32,165 bases of DNA, from NCBI GenBank assembly GCA_903858815.1, contig CAIOKE010000132.1:1-32165 (forward strand), given 5' to 3'. The notes beneath the pieces are model-generated. The model was not told the DNA's origin. It ran no database searches and saw nothing but the letters and a program-made list of their open reading frames with translations. This DNA comes from an uncultured Planctomycetaceae bacterium (lineage in GTDB: Bacteria; Planctomycetota; Planctomycetia; Planctomycetales; Planctomycetaceae). Shown here in pieces: positions 7,568 to 17,330 of the stretch. How positions within the stretch are numbered: the first letter of the stretch is position 1; the number at the start of each line of letters is the position of its first letter. The position numbers and the translations under genes are program-made.

Positions 7568-9760
7568 ATGGCGGATCTTGTAGGCTCGACCCCCAATCGC
7601 CCGTGGCGAGTGGCTCTTATTGGAAATCCCAACACGGGCAAAAGCACGCTGTTTAATGCTTTGTCTGGCCTGCGAGTGCGGACGGGCAATTACCCGGGAG
7701 TGACGGTTGAGCAGCGGGTTGGTCGTGTCGTGTGGGGTGGTCGGGAAGTGGATCTCCTCGATCTTCCCGGCACATACAGTCTGGCCCCACGATCTCCTGA
7801 CGAAATGGTGGCGGTACAGGTCCTGACCGGGGTTTCCGGCGAACCGGCTCCGGATCTGGTCATCTGCATCTGCAATGCGGCGGCCCTTGAGCGAAACCTG
7901 TATCTGGCGACTCAGGTCCTTGAGTCTGGTGTTCCGGTCGTTCTGTGTCTGAACATGTGGGATGCGGCTCAGGCGGCGGGACTGCAGATTGATACGGCAG
8001 CTTTATCAGCGGGACTGGGTGTACCAGTCGTGTGCACATCAGCCAGTCGTCGCGAAGGTCTGGAGGAGTTGCAGCGGGTGGCAGTCGATCGCCTGCAGGC
8101 GGGTCCGTTCAGCCAATGCGCAGTGAAAGACATCCTGTCGGCAGAGATTCGCCGGGAAGTTGTGGCGGTGTTTGCGGCACAGCGTTCAACGGGCGGGATC
8201 AGTTCGAATGCGGCCGAGTTTCTGGCATCGCGAGCCCTGCTGGATCCAGAGGGTTCTGTTGAAAAGCTGCTGTTATCTCAGGAGGATTCGCAGTTTGCAG
8301 CCACCCTGACGCAGGCTCGTGAACGCCTGCGTGTCGGGGGAATTGAGATTCCGTCTACGGAGGCCCGCCAGAGATATCATTTCATCGGTCGCTTGCTGCA
8401 TACCGTTCAAAGTCGTCCAGTGGGTCGTTCCGGACAACTGACGGATCGACTTGATGCAATTCTGACGCACAGCGTTGCGGGGCTGGCAATTTGTCTGGGC
8501 GTGCTGTTGCTGTTGTTTTCCACCATTTACTGGTTCACAGCTCCGCTTAGTGATGGCGTTGAAAGTCTGCTGGGGCTGGTTTCAGAGACTGTGACTGGAT
8601 CGCTGGCCCCGGGGCCATTACGCAGTCTGCTGACGGATGGTGTGATTGCTGGTGTGGGTGCGGTGCTGGTGTTTCTGCCGCAGATCTGTCTGCTGTTTCT
8701 GTTTATCGGTCTGCTGGAAGACTGTGGCTACATGGCGCGAGCGGCATGGCTCATGGACCGCCTGATGTCCGTGATGGGACTGAGTGGCCGTTCATTTCTG
8801 CCGCTGATGTCATCATTTGCGTGTGCGGTGCCTGGTATCATGGCGACTCGAGTCATCGAGAATCGTCGTGACCGGTTCGTGACCATCCTGATTGCTCCAT
8901 TGATGAGCTGTTCGGCTCGCCTGCCGGTCTACGTGCTGATGATTGGCACGTTTATTCCTGACCAGCAGCTTGCCGGTCTGTTGCCGCTGCGTGCGGTGGT
9001 GTTGTTTGTGATGTCAATTCTGGGCCTGGTTGTGGCAGTGCCTCTGGCATTTGTCCTGCGTCGAACGGCATTTCGTGGTGAATCCTCGGGGTTTCTGCTG
9101 GAGCTTCCAGACTACCGTCTACCATCGCTGCGAGTGGTTGTGTTGCGGGTCTGGGAGAGTGCGTGGTCGTTTGTCAGCCGAGCTGGTACGTTGATTTTTG
9201 CGGCCAGCGTGCTGGTCTGGGCGGCCGGGTCATTCCCAGGCAACCATTCTGAGCGTTATCAGTTAATGTCTCGGCTGGAGACTGAAGCGGATTCGGCGGA
9301 TGCTCCCATTTGGGAAGCTCGTCTGCGTGAACTGAATGCGGCCCAGCTGGAGGGCAGTCTGCTGGGTATGTCGGGGCGAGCGGTCGAACCGGTATTTCGC
9401 CCGCTGGGCTGGGATTGGCGAGTGGGGGTTGGTGTGCTGGCGTCATTCCCGGCTCGGGAAGTCGTCATTGCGACTCTGGGGACAATCTACAGTCTGGGCG
9501 GCGACGTCACGGAGGAGGACGAGGGTTTGCGGGGGGCACTGCGTGCAGCCGTCTGGCCTGATGGCCGGCCCGTTTATAATGTCCCTGTAGCCCTTTCCGT
9601 GATGGTGTTTTTCGCATTGTGTGCTCAGTGTGTCTCCACGTTAATGGTGATTCAGCGTGAAACGAACTCGTGGCGCTGGCCGCTGGCCTGTTTTGTGTGG
9701 ATGACGGGGTTGGCGTGGCTGGGCGCGTTATTTGTCTACCAGGTGGGCATGCGGTTCTGA
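7568..9760 (+). CDS. feoB: Ferrous iron transport protein B
   Basis: Inner-membrane ferrous iron importer with an N-terminal G-protein domain. Of 730 residues, about 12-180 form the G domain: G1 is G19NPNTGKS, G3 is D65LPG, and G4 is N129MWD. A four-helix regulatory domain follows (about 180-280), with LLSQED and FIGRLL segments. The membrane part (about 300-720) contains the two Gate-like regions, including LPLMSSFACAVPGIMATR with cysteine and GVLASFPAREVVIATLGTIY. Length is normal (E. coli 773). ATG at 7568 follows GGAGG (7550-7554) and AGGCGG (7560-7565). There is no FeoC gene; the next gene is an unrelated kinase. Confidence 0.95.
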   Translation: MADLVGSTPNRPWRVALIGNPNTGKSTLFNALSGLRVRTGNYPGVTVEQRVGRVVWGGREVDLLDLPGTYSLAPRSPDEMVAVQVLTGVSGEPAPDLVICICNAAALERNLYLATQVLESGVPVVLCLNMWDAAQAAGLQIDTAALSAGLGVPVVCTSASRREGLEELQRVAVDRLQAGPFSQCAVKDILSAEIRREVVAVFAAQRSTGGISSNAAEFLASRALLDPEGSVEKLLLSQEDSQFAATLTQARERLRVGGIEIPSTEARQRYHFIGRLLHTVQSRPVGRSGQLTDRLDAILTHSVAGLAICLGVLLLLFSTIYWFTAPLSDGVESLLGLVSETVTGSLAPGPLRSLLTDGVIAGVGAVLVFLPQICLLFLFIGLLEDCGYMARAAWLMDRLMSVMGLSGRSFLPLMSSFACAVPGIMATRVIENRRDRFVTILIAPLMSCSARLPVYVLMIGTFIPDQQLAGLLPLRAVVLFVMSILGLVVAVPLAFVLRRTAFRGESSGFLLELPDYRLPSLRVVVLRVWESAWSFVSRAGTLIFAASVLVWAAGSFPGNHSERYQLMSRLETEADSADAPIWEARLRELNAAQLEGSLLGMSGRAVEPVFRPLGWDWRVGVGVLASFPAREVVIATLGTIYSLGGDVTEEDEGLRGALRAAVWPDGRPVYNVPVALSVMVFFALCAQCVSTLMVIQRETNSWRWPLACFVWMTGLAWLGALFVYQVGMRF

Positions 9761-9976
9761 CCCCCCATCGCTGCAGACAACTTAAGCAATTCCCAAAAGT
9801 TTCCGGAGTTCGGGCTGGAAATGTGCGTGGACTTTGCGTTTTTTATGGAGTCAGGGGACGGTGTAGGCTGGTTCCTGGCAAATTGCTCTGGAACAGGGTC
9901 CGGATAACCGGCGCAACTGGCCGAATCTGAGTACCGATGACGATCGTCCCTTCTGGACTTTTCCCGTCGGTATCTG

Positions 9977-10849
9977 TTGTCGGAATCCATGGCAATGCCT
10001 GACAGTTCCATGACCAGCAATGAGCTCAGGATTCGACAGCGTCTGGGCAAGTACCGAATTGAGCGGAAGCTGGGCGCGGGTGGCTTTGCCGCCGTCTATC
10101 AGGCGATGGACACGGTCCAGGGCATCCGCGTGGCCCTGAAGGTGCCACATTCTCAGTACACAACGGAAACTGTGCTGACGAATTTTCGCCGCGAAATCCG
10201 CACGACGGCGCCGCTGGAACACGACAATATCCTGCCCATCAAGGATGCCAGTATTATCGACGATCGCCTTGTCGTCGTGTTTCCGCTGGGCGAAGAGACG
10301 TTGTCTGACCGCATGACTCGGCGAATCAGCCTTGAGACGGCTCTGGAGATTTCCGAACAGATCCTGAAAGCGATGGCACTGGCTCATTCCCACAACGTCA
10401 TTCATTGTGACATCAAACCGGAAAACGTGATTCTGTTTCCGGGCAACCGTATTCGGTTGGCAGACTTTGGTATCGCCAAGGTCTCGCAAAGAACAGTTCA
10501 GGGGGGCGGTACGGGGACGCTGGGCTACATGGCCCCGGAACAGGCGATGGGCAAGCCATCTTTTCGCTCCGATGTGTTCTCGATCGGCCTGATTGTCTGG
10601 CGTCTGGTTTCCGGGCAGTGGCCAGAGTGGCCGTTTCAGTGGCCCTTCGCCGGGTATTCGAAACTGCGTGGCCGGATCCATCCGGATTTTATTGACTTCA
10701 TGCACCGGGCGATTGATCTGAATCCGCGACGGCGGTTTCGTGACGCTCAGCAGATGCTGTCTCTGTTTCTGCGTCTGAAAAACCGCACACTCAGGCACGC
10801 CCGTGCTCGCCGGGCAGCCGTCAAACAGGCCCAGGCTATCGCCTCCTGA
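9977..10849 (+). CDS. Soluble Hanks-type Ser/Thr protein kinase
   Basis: A 290-residue protein that is almost only a kinase domain. Seen in order: Gly-rich loop LGAGGFAAVYQA, catalytic lysine K55 (VALKVP), catalytic loop HCDIKPEN with D145, DFG with D163, and MAPEQ. The catalytic loop has HCD in place of the common HRD, so it is not an RD-type kinase and may not need activation-loop phosphorylation (inference). There is no transmembrane helix, PASTA, TPR or WD40 region, unlike many large planctomycete kinases; the C-terminus is a short Arg/Ala-rich helix. Start TTG 9977 is taken; ATG 9989 (four residues shorter) is equally likely. It lies 216 bases after feoB and could be read through from it, but no substrate can be named. 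Confidence 0.9.
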   Translation: MSESMAMPDSSMTSNELRIRQRLGKYRIERKLGAGGFAAVYQAMDTVQGIRVALKVPHSQYTTETVLTNFRREIRTTAPLEHDNILPIKDASIIDDRLVVVFPLGEETLSDRMTRRISLETALEISEQILKAMALAHSHNVIHCDIKPENVILFPGNRIRLADFGIAKVSQRTVQGGGTGTLGYMAPEQAMGKPSFRSDVFSIGLIVWRLVSGQWPEWPFQWPFAGYSKLRGRIHPDFIDFMHRAIDLNPRRRFRDAQQMLSLFLRLKNRTLRHARARRAAVKQAQAIAS

Positions 10850-10884
10850 CAGACTCGGTCCCCCACGTGGCCCACCCTGACCAA

Positions 10885-13722
10885 TTACAGTTTTTTCGGT
10901 CCCTCCAGACGCGTGGGTGGCAGCTTTGCCAGTGCTTTGATCGACTTTTCGGCCTCAGGATCGTTCGGTACCAGCGTCTCAAAGCGAATCCACTCATCCA
11001 GCGATTGGGCATACAGGCCGGCCTCGTCCAGTAATTTGGCCAGAGTTCGCCGCAGCTCAAGATCAAAGGGCCGCGCCTCGAGCGTGTCTCGCAGCAATTG
11101 CAGACCCTCTGCCGCGCGATCAGTTGCACACAACTGGCGCCCCCGCAGGATTACCACCGAGTTGGTCTGCCGAAAGCCGCCCGTGACCCACAATTCCTCT
11201 GCCCGCTTCAGCAGGCTGTCTCGAACGGGGCCCGCAGAGGAATCCATCCCCGCTGCTGCACAGGCCTCAAAGGTTTCCGGCAGGAACAACTGCAGCGTCT
11301 GCTCAGTGCCAAACATATCCGCACTGAGCGACATAATCTCTGACCGAAACTTCTCGGAAACCTTCAGTGCCTGATTCCAGAATGTCAGCCCGTCATCCAC
11401 ACGATTCGCCAGAATCAGATGGTGCCCCAGCACCGCAAGGCCTTCAGCAGCATGCGGCGAACTGAACAGAAAGTGGTACAAAATCCGGTCCTCGTCCGGC
11501 TGCTTTCCAAAAAACTGGTCCACGGAATACAGACTGCCAGCGATTGCCGGCACGAACGGGCTGGTCTGCAGGACTCGACGATACTCTGCACGCCACGGGT
11601 ACTTCTGCAGCGATCGCAGCAGCGGATCCCGCAGCAGCCCGGGTGTTTCTGAGTAGTCGTTGGACAGAAATCGCACGGTGTATGGGCCAATCAGCAATTG
11701 TCTCAGACGTTCGTTCCGTCGCTGTCGCTGCATTCCTTCTGTCTTTTCCGGGATCGGGTCCACAGCGATCGATTCCTGCAACATCGAAACTGAGCTGAGC
11801 ACTTCCATCAGCCGAGCGCGTGTCCGTAACAGGTCTTCGTTGTCAGGGCAAAGCTGCAGTGACTGAGTGATGGCAGCCAGCACTCGATCCCCGTTCTCAA
11901 TCAGATCATCAGCATCACGCCGATCAATCATGCGTCGTGCATCGACATACCCCTGGTATCCCTGAGTCGCGGCGTACAATCGTGGAATAGAAAGCGCGGC
12001 CCCGGACAAAGCCACTAACCAGATCGGCAGCACCAACCACCAGCGGGCCCCCAGTGGCCACGAACGATTCCAGAGTCGCTCCACAGCAGGTTCAGGCAGC
12101 TGATCCGCGACGTCTTCCCGACGCCGATCCACCAGACATACCAGCAGCATCGCAGCCGCGATAATCGCCGGCAAAGCCAGACTGAAATCAAGAAAGACCT
12201 GGCCCATCAGACCAAACATCATCGCCAGCAGCGCAGAACCCGCCCAGTCACCGTAACGCCGACGAACAAATGCCCGCTCCTCAGGTCCCGAAAAGGCCAG
12301 ACGGATACCGGAGGTCAAACCCGCCACACCAGCCAGTATTCCCAGCAGCAAACCACAGAAACCGACTTCAATCAACAACTCAAAATACTGATTGTCCGCA
12401 TGCTCAAACCAGTTCCGTGAATAGTGTCGCTGATACGGCAGAGTGCTGTAGCTGTAGGCCCCCAATCCACTGCCCAGCAGCGGAAAATCACGAATCGAGG
12501 TCCACGTGTCAGACCAGTGCACCACACGAATCGTCCACGGCGAAACCGGGTCCTTCAGAGTTTCCAGTTCTGTCAGAATCGGCGTGTCCAGTTCCAGCAG
12601 CAGCAGCAGACCGCCTGACAGCACCAGCAGAATTCCGATACTGCAAAGCGCCAGAAACCACCGTTCCGTCTGCAGACGACTGCCGAAAAACGCCACCACC
12701 GTCACACAGCCGGCAATGATACCCGCCCGTGACAGAGTTCCGGCAATTGCCACCAGCAACAGTACGCAGATCAGTGACAGGCCAATCTGGATCTGAGTCA
12801 TTGCCCCGAACTGCCGAGCGACAGCGCCGAGCGTCTGGCCCAATCGTTCCCGCCAGCTGAGTTGTCGCAGCGTCTGACGAACAGACTCCGGCGTTTTCCC
12901 GAATGAAACTCCCGCACAGAACAAACAGCACGACAGACAGATAATCAGCCAGCCGGCTGCGTTATTCGGATTCACAAAACAACCGAACGGCGGAGCAGGG
13001 CTGATCTTCCACTGATTGCCAAACACCACCTCTTTTGCACCCAGCTGCTGCCCCAGCGCCAGCAAAGCCATCAAGGCACCGCTGAACGACAGCAGTCCAC
13101 AGGCCGCAACAGCACGACTTACCGTTCCAGTCGTCTCTGCAATCACCAAACCCAGCAGAACAATCGACAGATACTGCCCCAGCACACTGCGAGTTTCATC
13201 GGGCATGCACGTTCCTGGCACACGCTTGCCTGCCAGTTCCTGCGTTGACGGCAAATCGCCGATCAGATCGGCAAACACAGCATGACGCATTTCAAACACC
13301 GGATGCTGCCAGATCGGAAGCAGCTGCACACCCCCGATCAGACACAATCCCAGCAGGCACAGCACAGGTCGCGAAATGCGAAAGGGAAGTCGCCGGCCAA
13401 ACAGACATCCCAGCAAAACGAGACCCGCCGCCAGCACTGCACCGCAGTGCAGCACCAGCCTGCCGTGCGGAATTACACTGCCCATAAACCAGGGCGACAC
13501 GGCAATCGAACCGGCCGCTGCAATCGTAGCGCCCCAGTTGCAGTACTCCTCGATCGGGTGCTCGCGATCAGCGTCGAACGATCGACGTTTGCGTCGACGA
13601 TTCCGCTGCAATTCACGATCACTCTCTGAATTCTGCACGTTTGCGCCCACCCCGAACTGACTCGTTGCCTGACCACGTTGAGTGCCGATTGTAACGGTTT
13701 CAGCAATCTTGTCGCAGTTCAC
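10885..13722 (-). CDS. O-antigen ligase/polymerase-like (Wzy_C) membrane protein with helical C-terminal part
   Basis: A 945-residue multi-pass inner-membrane protein. An Arg-rich N-terminal stretch (about 35-55) precedes many hydrophobic segments up to about 590. The diagnostic Wzy_C/WaaL loop is visible as GSGLGAYSYSTLPYQRHY followed by NWFEHADNQYFELLIEVG, the region that in this family contacts lipid-linked glycan. From about 610 onward it is soluble, helical and repeat-like (TPR-like in character), with a final block ending LARLPPTRLEGPKKL-type sequence. Such proteins join or polymerise glycan chains on the periplasmic side. No other glycan genes are adjacent, so the glycan is unknown. 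The start is uncertain: GTG 13722 gives the longest form, while GTG 13650 or 13638 would drop 24-28 unconserved residues. It converges with the kinase gene, 35 bases apart. Confidence 0.82.
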   Translation of the reverse strand: MNCDKIAETVTIGTQRGQATSQFGVGANVQNSESDRELQRNRRRKRRSFDADREHPIEEYCNWGATIAAAGSIAVSPWFMGSVIPHGRLVLHCGAVLAAGLVLLGCLFGRRLPFRISRPVLCLLGLCLIGGVQLLPIWQHPVFEMRHAVFADLIGDLPSTQELAGKRVPGTCMPDETRSVLGQYLSIVLLGLVIAETTGTVSRAVAACGLLSFSGALMALLALGQQLGAKEVVFGNQWKISPAPPFGCFVNPNNAAGWLIICLSCCLFCAGVSFGKTPESVRQTLRQLSWRERLGQTLGAVARQFGAMTQIQIGLSLICVLLLVAIAGTLSRAGIIAGCVTVVAFFGSRLQTERWFLALCSIGILLVLSGGLLLLLELDTPILTELETLKDPVSPWTIRVVHWSDTWTSIRDFPLLGSGLGAYSYSTLPYQRHYSRNWFEHADNQYFELLIEVGFCGLLLGILAGVAGLTSGIRLAFSGPEERAFVRRRYGDWAGSALLAMMFGLMGQVFLDFSLALPAIIAAAMLLVCLVDRRREDVADQLPEPAVERLWNRSWPLGARWWLVLPIWLVALSGAALSIPRLYAATQGYQGYVDARRMIDRRDADDLIENGDRVLAAITQSLQLCPDNEDLLRTRARLMEVLSSVSMLQESIAVDPIPEKTEGMQRQRRNERLRQLLIGPYTVRFLSNDYSETPGLLRDPLLRSLQKYPWRAEYRRVLQTSPFVPAIAGSLYSVDQFFGKQPDEDRILYHFLFSSPHAAEGLAVLGHHLILANRVDDGLTFWNQALKVSEKFRSEIMSLSADMFGTEQTLQLFLPETFEACAAAGMDSSAGPVRDSLLKRAEELWVTGGFRQTNSVVILRGRQLCATDRAAEGLQLLRDTLEARPFDLELRRTLAKLLDEAGLYAQSLDEWIRFETLVPNDPEAEKSIKALAKLPPTRLEGPKKL

Positions 13723-14072
13723 CCCAACAGGTTTGCCGGGAATTCAGACACGTCAGTCCCGGCAACGTAAAGATACGCCAACTAAGCAAACTGGATCAAC
13801 AAGGGGAGTAACTCTCGGATCCGCAGGGGCGTTTGACCGCACACCAATGACCGGTTGCCCACCGTGAGCCACTTCGGCAGACACTGTGTGCCAATCCAAT
13901 ACCTGTTACCGCATAGCGAACGGGTGGGCGGAATTCGGACCAGTCCGCTCGGATTCCGGCGTTTGAAACAGACCGTGCCCAAACCTGGTAAAGACTGGAC
14001 TTCACGGACCTGCATGGGCGAGAATTACGCGGTTGAGTTGCCCACATTCCGACTTCGCAGGAGTCCCACTTC
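13723..14072. other. Intergenic region between divergent Wzy-like and PSCyt1 genes
   Basis: About 350 bases without a credible gene. It carries the inverted repeat at 13733-13765 and, at 14059-14063, AGGAG nine bases before the PSCyt1 start codon. I see no convincing promoter boxes. Confidence 0.6.
13733..13765. promoter_or_regulatory. 9-bp perfect inverted repeat in a divergent promoter region
   Basis: TTGCCGGGA (13733-13741) and TCCCGGCAA (13757-13765) are perfect complements separated by 15 bases. It lies 10 bases before the GTG at 13722, so it could be a hairpin in the leader of the Wzy-like mRNA or a protein-binding site. No gene ends here, so it is not a terminator. Confidence 0.4.
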
Positions 14073-17000
14073 ATGACTCGGCACTCTGCGTCCCTCCTAT
14101 TGCCCGCCACCCTGCTGCTTTGCGGCCTGCTGTCCGGCAGCACTGCACAAAACTGCTGCGCTGCAGGTCCTGGTCCGCAACAACCACCGCACAAAGACCT
14201 GCAGTACAATCGGGATGTGCGTCCGATTCTGCTGGACGCCTGTTTTTCGTGCCATGGGCCGGACAGCGCTTCCCGCAAAGCGGATCTGCGGCTTGATCAG
14301 TTTGACGCTGCCGTGGCGGCCGGCGCAATTGTTCCTGGTGACCCGCAGGCCAGCGAAATCATCAAACGTATCCAGTCGGCAGACCCTGCGGTTGTGATGC
14401 CGCCTCCGGCCTTCAGGAAAACTGTCTCTCCTGACCAGCAACAAATACTGGCCGACTGGATCAGTGCAGGAGCAAAGTATCAGCAGCACTGGTCCTATCT
14501 GCCTCCGGAAGCCAGCACACCACCGCAAATCCCTGCGGACATCGCCGCCCGCTACCCGGAATGGACCAGCAACCCGGTCGATGCTTTCGTCCTCGAACGC
14601 CTGCTGGCCACCGGACTGAGCCCGGCTCCGGAAGCGGACCGACGCACTCTGGCCCGCCGTGCGGCCCTCGACATTACCGGTCTGCCACCCGCCCCCGAGC
14701 TGCTGCAGAAATTTCTGCAGGATGACGCTGCAGGGGCCTACGAGCGTTATGTGGACAGCCTGCTGGCGCTGCCGGAGTGGGGCGAACATCGGGCCCGATA
14801 CTGGCTGGACTACGCTCGCTACGCCGACACTCATGGACTGCACTTTGACAACTACCGCGAAATGTGGGCCTACCGTGACTGGGTCATTTCGGCGTTCAAT
14901 CGCAATCTGCCGTGGGACCAGTTCACCACGGAAAATCTGGCCGGAGATCTACTGCCACAGGCCACGCTTGACCAGAAGATCGCTTCCGGCTTCAACCGCT
15001 GCAACATGACAACCAACGAAGGCGGCATCATCGACGAAGAATATGCCGTGCTCTACACACGCGATCGCACCGAAACCATGTCGGCCGTCTGGCTGGGAAT
15101 GACCACCGGTTGCGCCACCTGCCACAGTCACAAATTTGATCCGTTCAGCCAGAAAGAGTTCTATCAGCTGGCCGCTTTCTTCAACAATACAACGCAGGCG
15201 GTACGCGACGGGAATATCCGTGATACCCCTCCGATTATCAATGTCCCACGAGCAGAGGATCGACCTCGCGATGCCGAACTGCCCGCACTGCTCAGTGCCG
15301 CACGTCAGCAGGTTGACGCACGACGCAATAGTGCACGCCCGGACTTCACTGCATGGCTGGCCACTGCCACCACCGCTTCTCTGGGTGGTGAGATATCAAC
15401 CGACAAACTGCACCTGCAGCTGAATCTTCCCGGCAGTACCGAACGACAGCTGCAGGTGAATTTTCGCGGCACTCCGCAGTCCCTGCAACTTACGGAATCG
15501 GCAAACCTTGAGGGAACCGGAGCGGAACGCACTCTGAATGTGCAGGGGACCGCTGCAGAGCTGGCAGACGCCGGTAACTTTCAGAATTCCCAGCCGTTCT
15601 CCTGCATGGCATGGGTCAAAGTCCCGGCCAACGACGGATACGGGGCCATCTGTGCACGAATGGAACCGTTCCCGCGACACCGTGGCTGGGACTTCTGGAT
15701 CCAGCAGCGGCGTGTAGGTCTGCACATGGTCAGCGACTGGCCAGGCAAGGGATTGAAGCTGGTGTCGCGTGACCAGTTCCCGGCCAACGAATGGGTGCAT
15801 GTGGCAGTCACCTGCGACGGTTCCCATAAAGCCTCCGGTATGCAGCTGTATATCAACGGCAAACCGCAGGGAAAGAATGTTGAAAATGACTCACTCGATG
15901 ACTCGTCAATCGAAGCCGCGGTGCCCTTTCGGATCGGACAGCGTTCCGATGCCTCGCCATTCACCGGTGCGCTCCGTGGCCTGACAATTTATGAGCGAAT
16001 TCTGCAACCGGCTGAGGTAGCGGCCGTGGCCAGTCGCACTCGCTACCTGGCACTGCTGGCAAAACCTGCCACCGAACGTTCGGAAGCCGAAACCGGGGAA
16101 CTGTTCGATTTCTGGCTGCGGACTCTGGATCCGTCATATCTGCAGGCTGCCAGCGGTCTGGCCGCCCTTGAGAAAGAGCAGGCTGACCTGCGGGCTCGAG
16201 GAACGATTGCCTATGTCACCCAGGAAAAGGGTGAAACGGCCATGGCATTCGTGCTGCAGCGGGGCGAATACGATAAGCGTGGTGAACAGGTCGGTCCGGA
16301 AACTCCCGCGATCCTGCCACCATTTCCGGCGGACGCCCCGCGCAATCGCCTCGGGCTGGCTCGCTGGCTGCTGCTCCCTCAGCATCCACTGACAGCCCGC
16401 GTCACCGTCAATCGATTCTGGCAGGAAGTCTTCGGAACCGGTCTGGTTCAGACATCCGGTGACCTCGGTGTCTCCGGTGAACTCCCCGTCAATCAACCGC
16501 TGCTGGACTGGCTGGCCGTGGACTTCCGCAGCGGCGGCTGGGACGTCAAACGACTGATTCGTCTGCTGGTCCTGTCCGCCGCCTATCGTCAGTCGGCCGA
16601 AGTCACGCCCCTGAAACTGGAAAAGGATCCGGCCAATCGTCTGCTGTCGCGAGGACCGCGATTCCGCATGGATGCCGAGATGATCCGGGATTACGCACTG
16701 GCTGCCAGCGGTCTGCTGGTGCGGCAGCAGGGAGGCCCCAGTGTGAAACCTTATCAGCCCGAAGGTGTCTGGGAGGCCATTGCAATGGACGTCAGCAATA
16801 CTCGCAGCTACCAGCGGGATGCAGGCGCGTCACTGTACCGTCGCAGCATGTATACATTCGTCAAACGCATGGCACCGCCGGCCTCGCTGGACATCTTCAA
16901 CGCCCCCAACCGGGAATTCTGCGTGATTCGAAGAGAACGCACAAACACTCCTCTGCAGGCGCTGGTGACACTCAATGATGAACAGTTTGTGGAAGCGGCA

Positions 17001-17291
17001 AGGCGACTGGCCGAACAGGCCCTGCTGGGGCCTCATGAAACAGACCAGCAGCGACTGCAGCAAACCGCTGAACGCGTTCTGTGCCGTCCCTTAAGCGATC
17101 CTGAACTCGAGGTGCTGCTGCAGTCCCTGCAGCAGCTCACAAGTTACTATCAGTCACATCCGGATGACGCCAGACTTGTGTCGCTCGTTGGCGAATACCG
17201 CTGGGATGAAAAGCTGCCTGTCGACCTGCTGGCTGCATGGACTCTGCTGTGCAATGAACTGCTGAATCTGGACGAAGTTGTGAACAAGTGA
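14073..17291 (+). CDS. Planctomycete PSCyt1-DUF1549-LamG-DUF1553 protein
   Basis: A 1072-residue exported protein of the family greatly expanded in planctomycetes; its biochemistry is unknown. It has a signal peptide (about 1-25), then a PSCyt1 cytochrome c-like domain with C57-F-S-C60-H61, a c-type haem-binding motif, then DUF1549/PSCyt2 (about 160-370), which holds a second CxxCH at C347-A-T-C350-H351 in the conserved CATCHSHKFDP. A LamG/concanavalin A-like domain (about 480-645), with WVHVAVTCDG and LYINGKP, is inserted before DUF1553/PSD1 (about 750-1072), which ends near LLCNELLNLDEVVNK. AGGAG at 14059 supports the ATG at 14073. The DUF1501 gene follows 39 bases later, the standard pairing for this family. 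LamG suggests binding of a polysaccharide or other surface ligand (inference). Confidence 0.95.
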   Translation: MTRHSASLLLPATLLLCGLLSGSTAQNCCAAGPGPQQPPHKDLQYNRDVRPILLDACFSCHGPDSASRKADLRLDQFDAAVAAGAIVPGDPQASEIIKRIQSADPAVVMPPPAFRKTVSPDQQQILADWISAGAKYQQHWSYLPPEASTPPQIPADIAARYPEWTSNPVDAFVLERLLATGLSPAPEADRRTLARRAALDITGLPPAPELLQKFLQDDAAGAYERYVDSLLALPEWGEHRARYWLDYARYADTHGLHFDNYREMWAYRDWVISAFNRNLPWDQFTTENLAGDLLPQATLDQKIASGFNRCNMTTNEGGIIDEEYAVLYTRDRTETMSAVWLGMTTGCATCHSHKFDPFSQKEFYQLAAFFNNTTQAVRDGNIRDTPPIINVPRAEDRPRDAELPALLSAARQQVDARRNSARPDFTAWLATATTASLGGEISTDKLHLQLNLPGSTERQLQVNFRGTPQSLQLTESANLEGTGAERTLNVQGTAAELADAGNFQNSQPFSCMAWVKVPANDGYGAICARMEPFPRHRGWDFWIQQRRVGLHMVSDWPGKGLKLVSRDQFPANEWVHVAVTCDGSHKASGMQLYINGKPQGKNVENDSLDDSSIEAAVPFRIGQRSDASPFTGALRGLTIYERILQPAEVAAVASRTRYLALLAKPATERSEAETGELFDFWLRTLDPSYLQAASGLAALEKEQADLRARGTIAYVTQEKGETAMAFVLQRGEYDKRGEQVGPETPAILPPFPADAPRNRLGLARWLLLPQHPLTARVTVNRFWQEVFGTGLVQTSGDLGVSGELPVNQPLLDWLAVDFRSGGWDVKRLIRLLVLSAAYRQSAEVTPLKLEKDPANRLLSRGPRFRMDAEMIRDYALAASGLLVRQQGGPSVKPYQPEGVWEAIAMDVSNTRSYQRDAGASLYRRSMYTFVKRMAPPASLDIFNAPNREFCVIRRERTNTPLQALVTLNDEQFVEAARRLAEQALLGPHETDQQRLQQTAERVLCRPLSDPELEVLLQSLQQLTSYYQSHPDDARLVSLVGEYRWDEKLPVDLLAAWTLLCNELLNLDEVVNK

Positions 17292-17330
17292 TCGGTGCCG
17301 CGAAAACCTCAATCAGCGGAAAGCTGCCCC

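Noticed and set aside
9851-10798. Minus-strand 315-codon frame opposite the kinase
   Set aside because: The plus frame has every kinase motif; the antisense frame has none and would extend through the intergenic region.
14097-14843. Minus-strand 248-codon frame inside the PSCyt1 gene
   Set aside because: It lies entirely antisense to a strongly supported gene and has no protein-like features.
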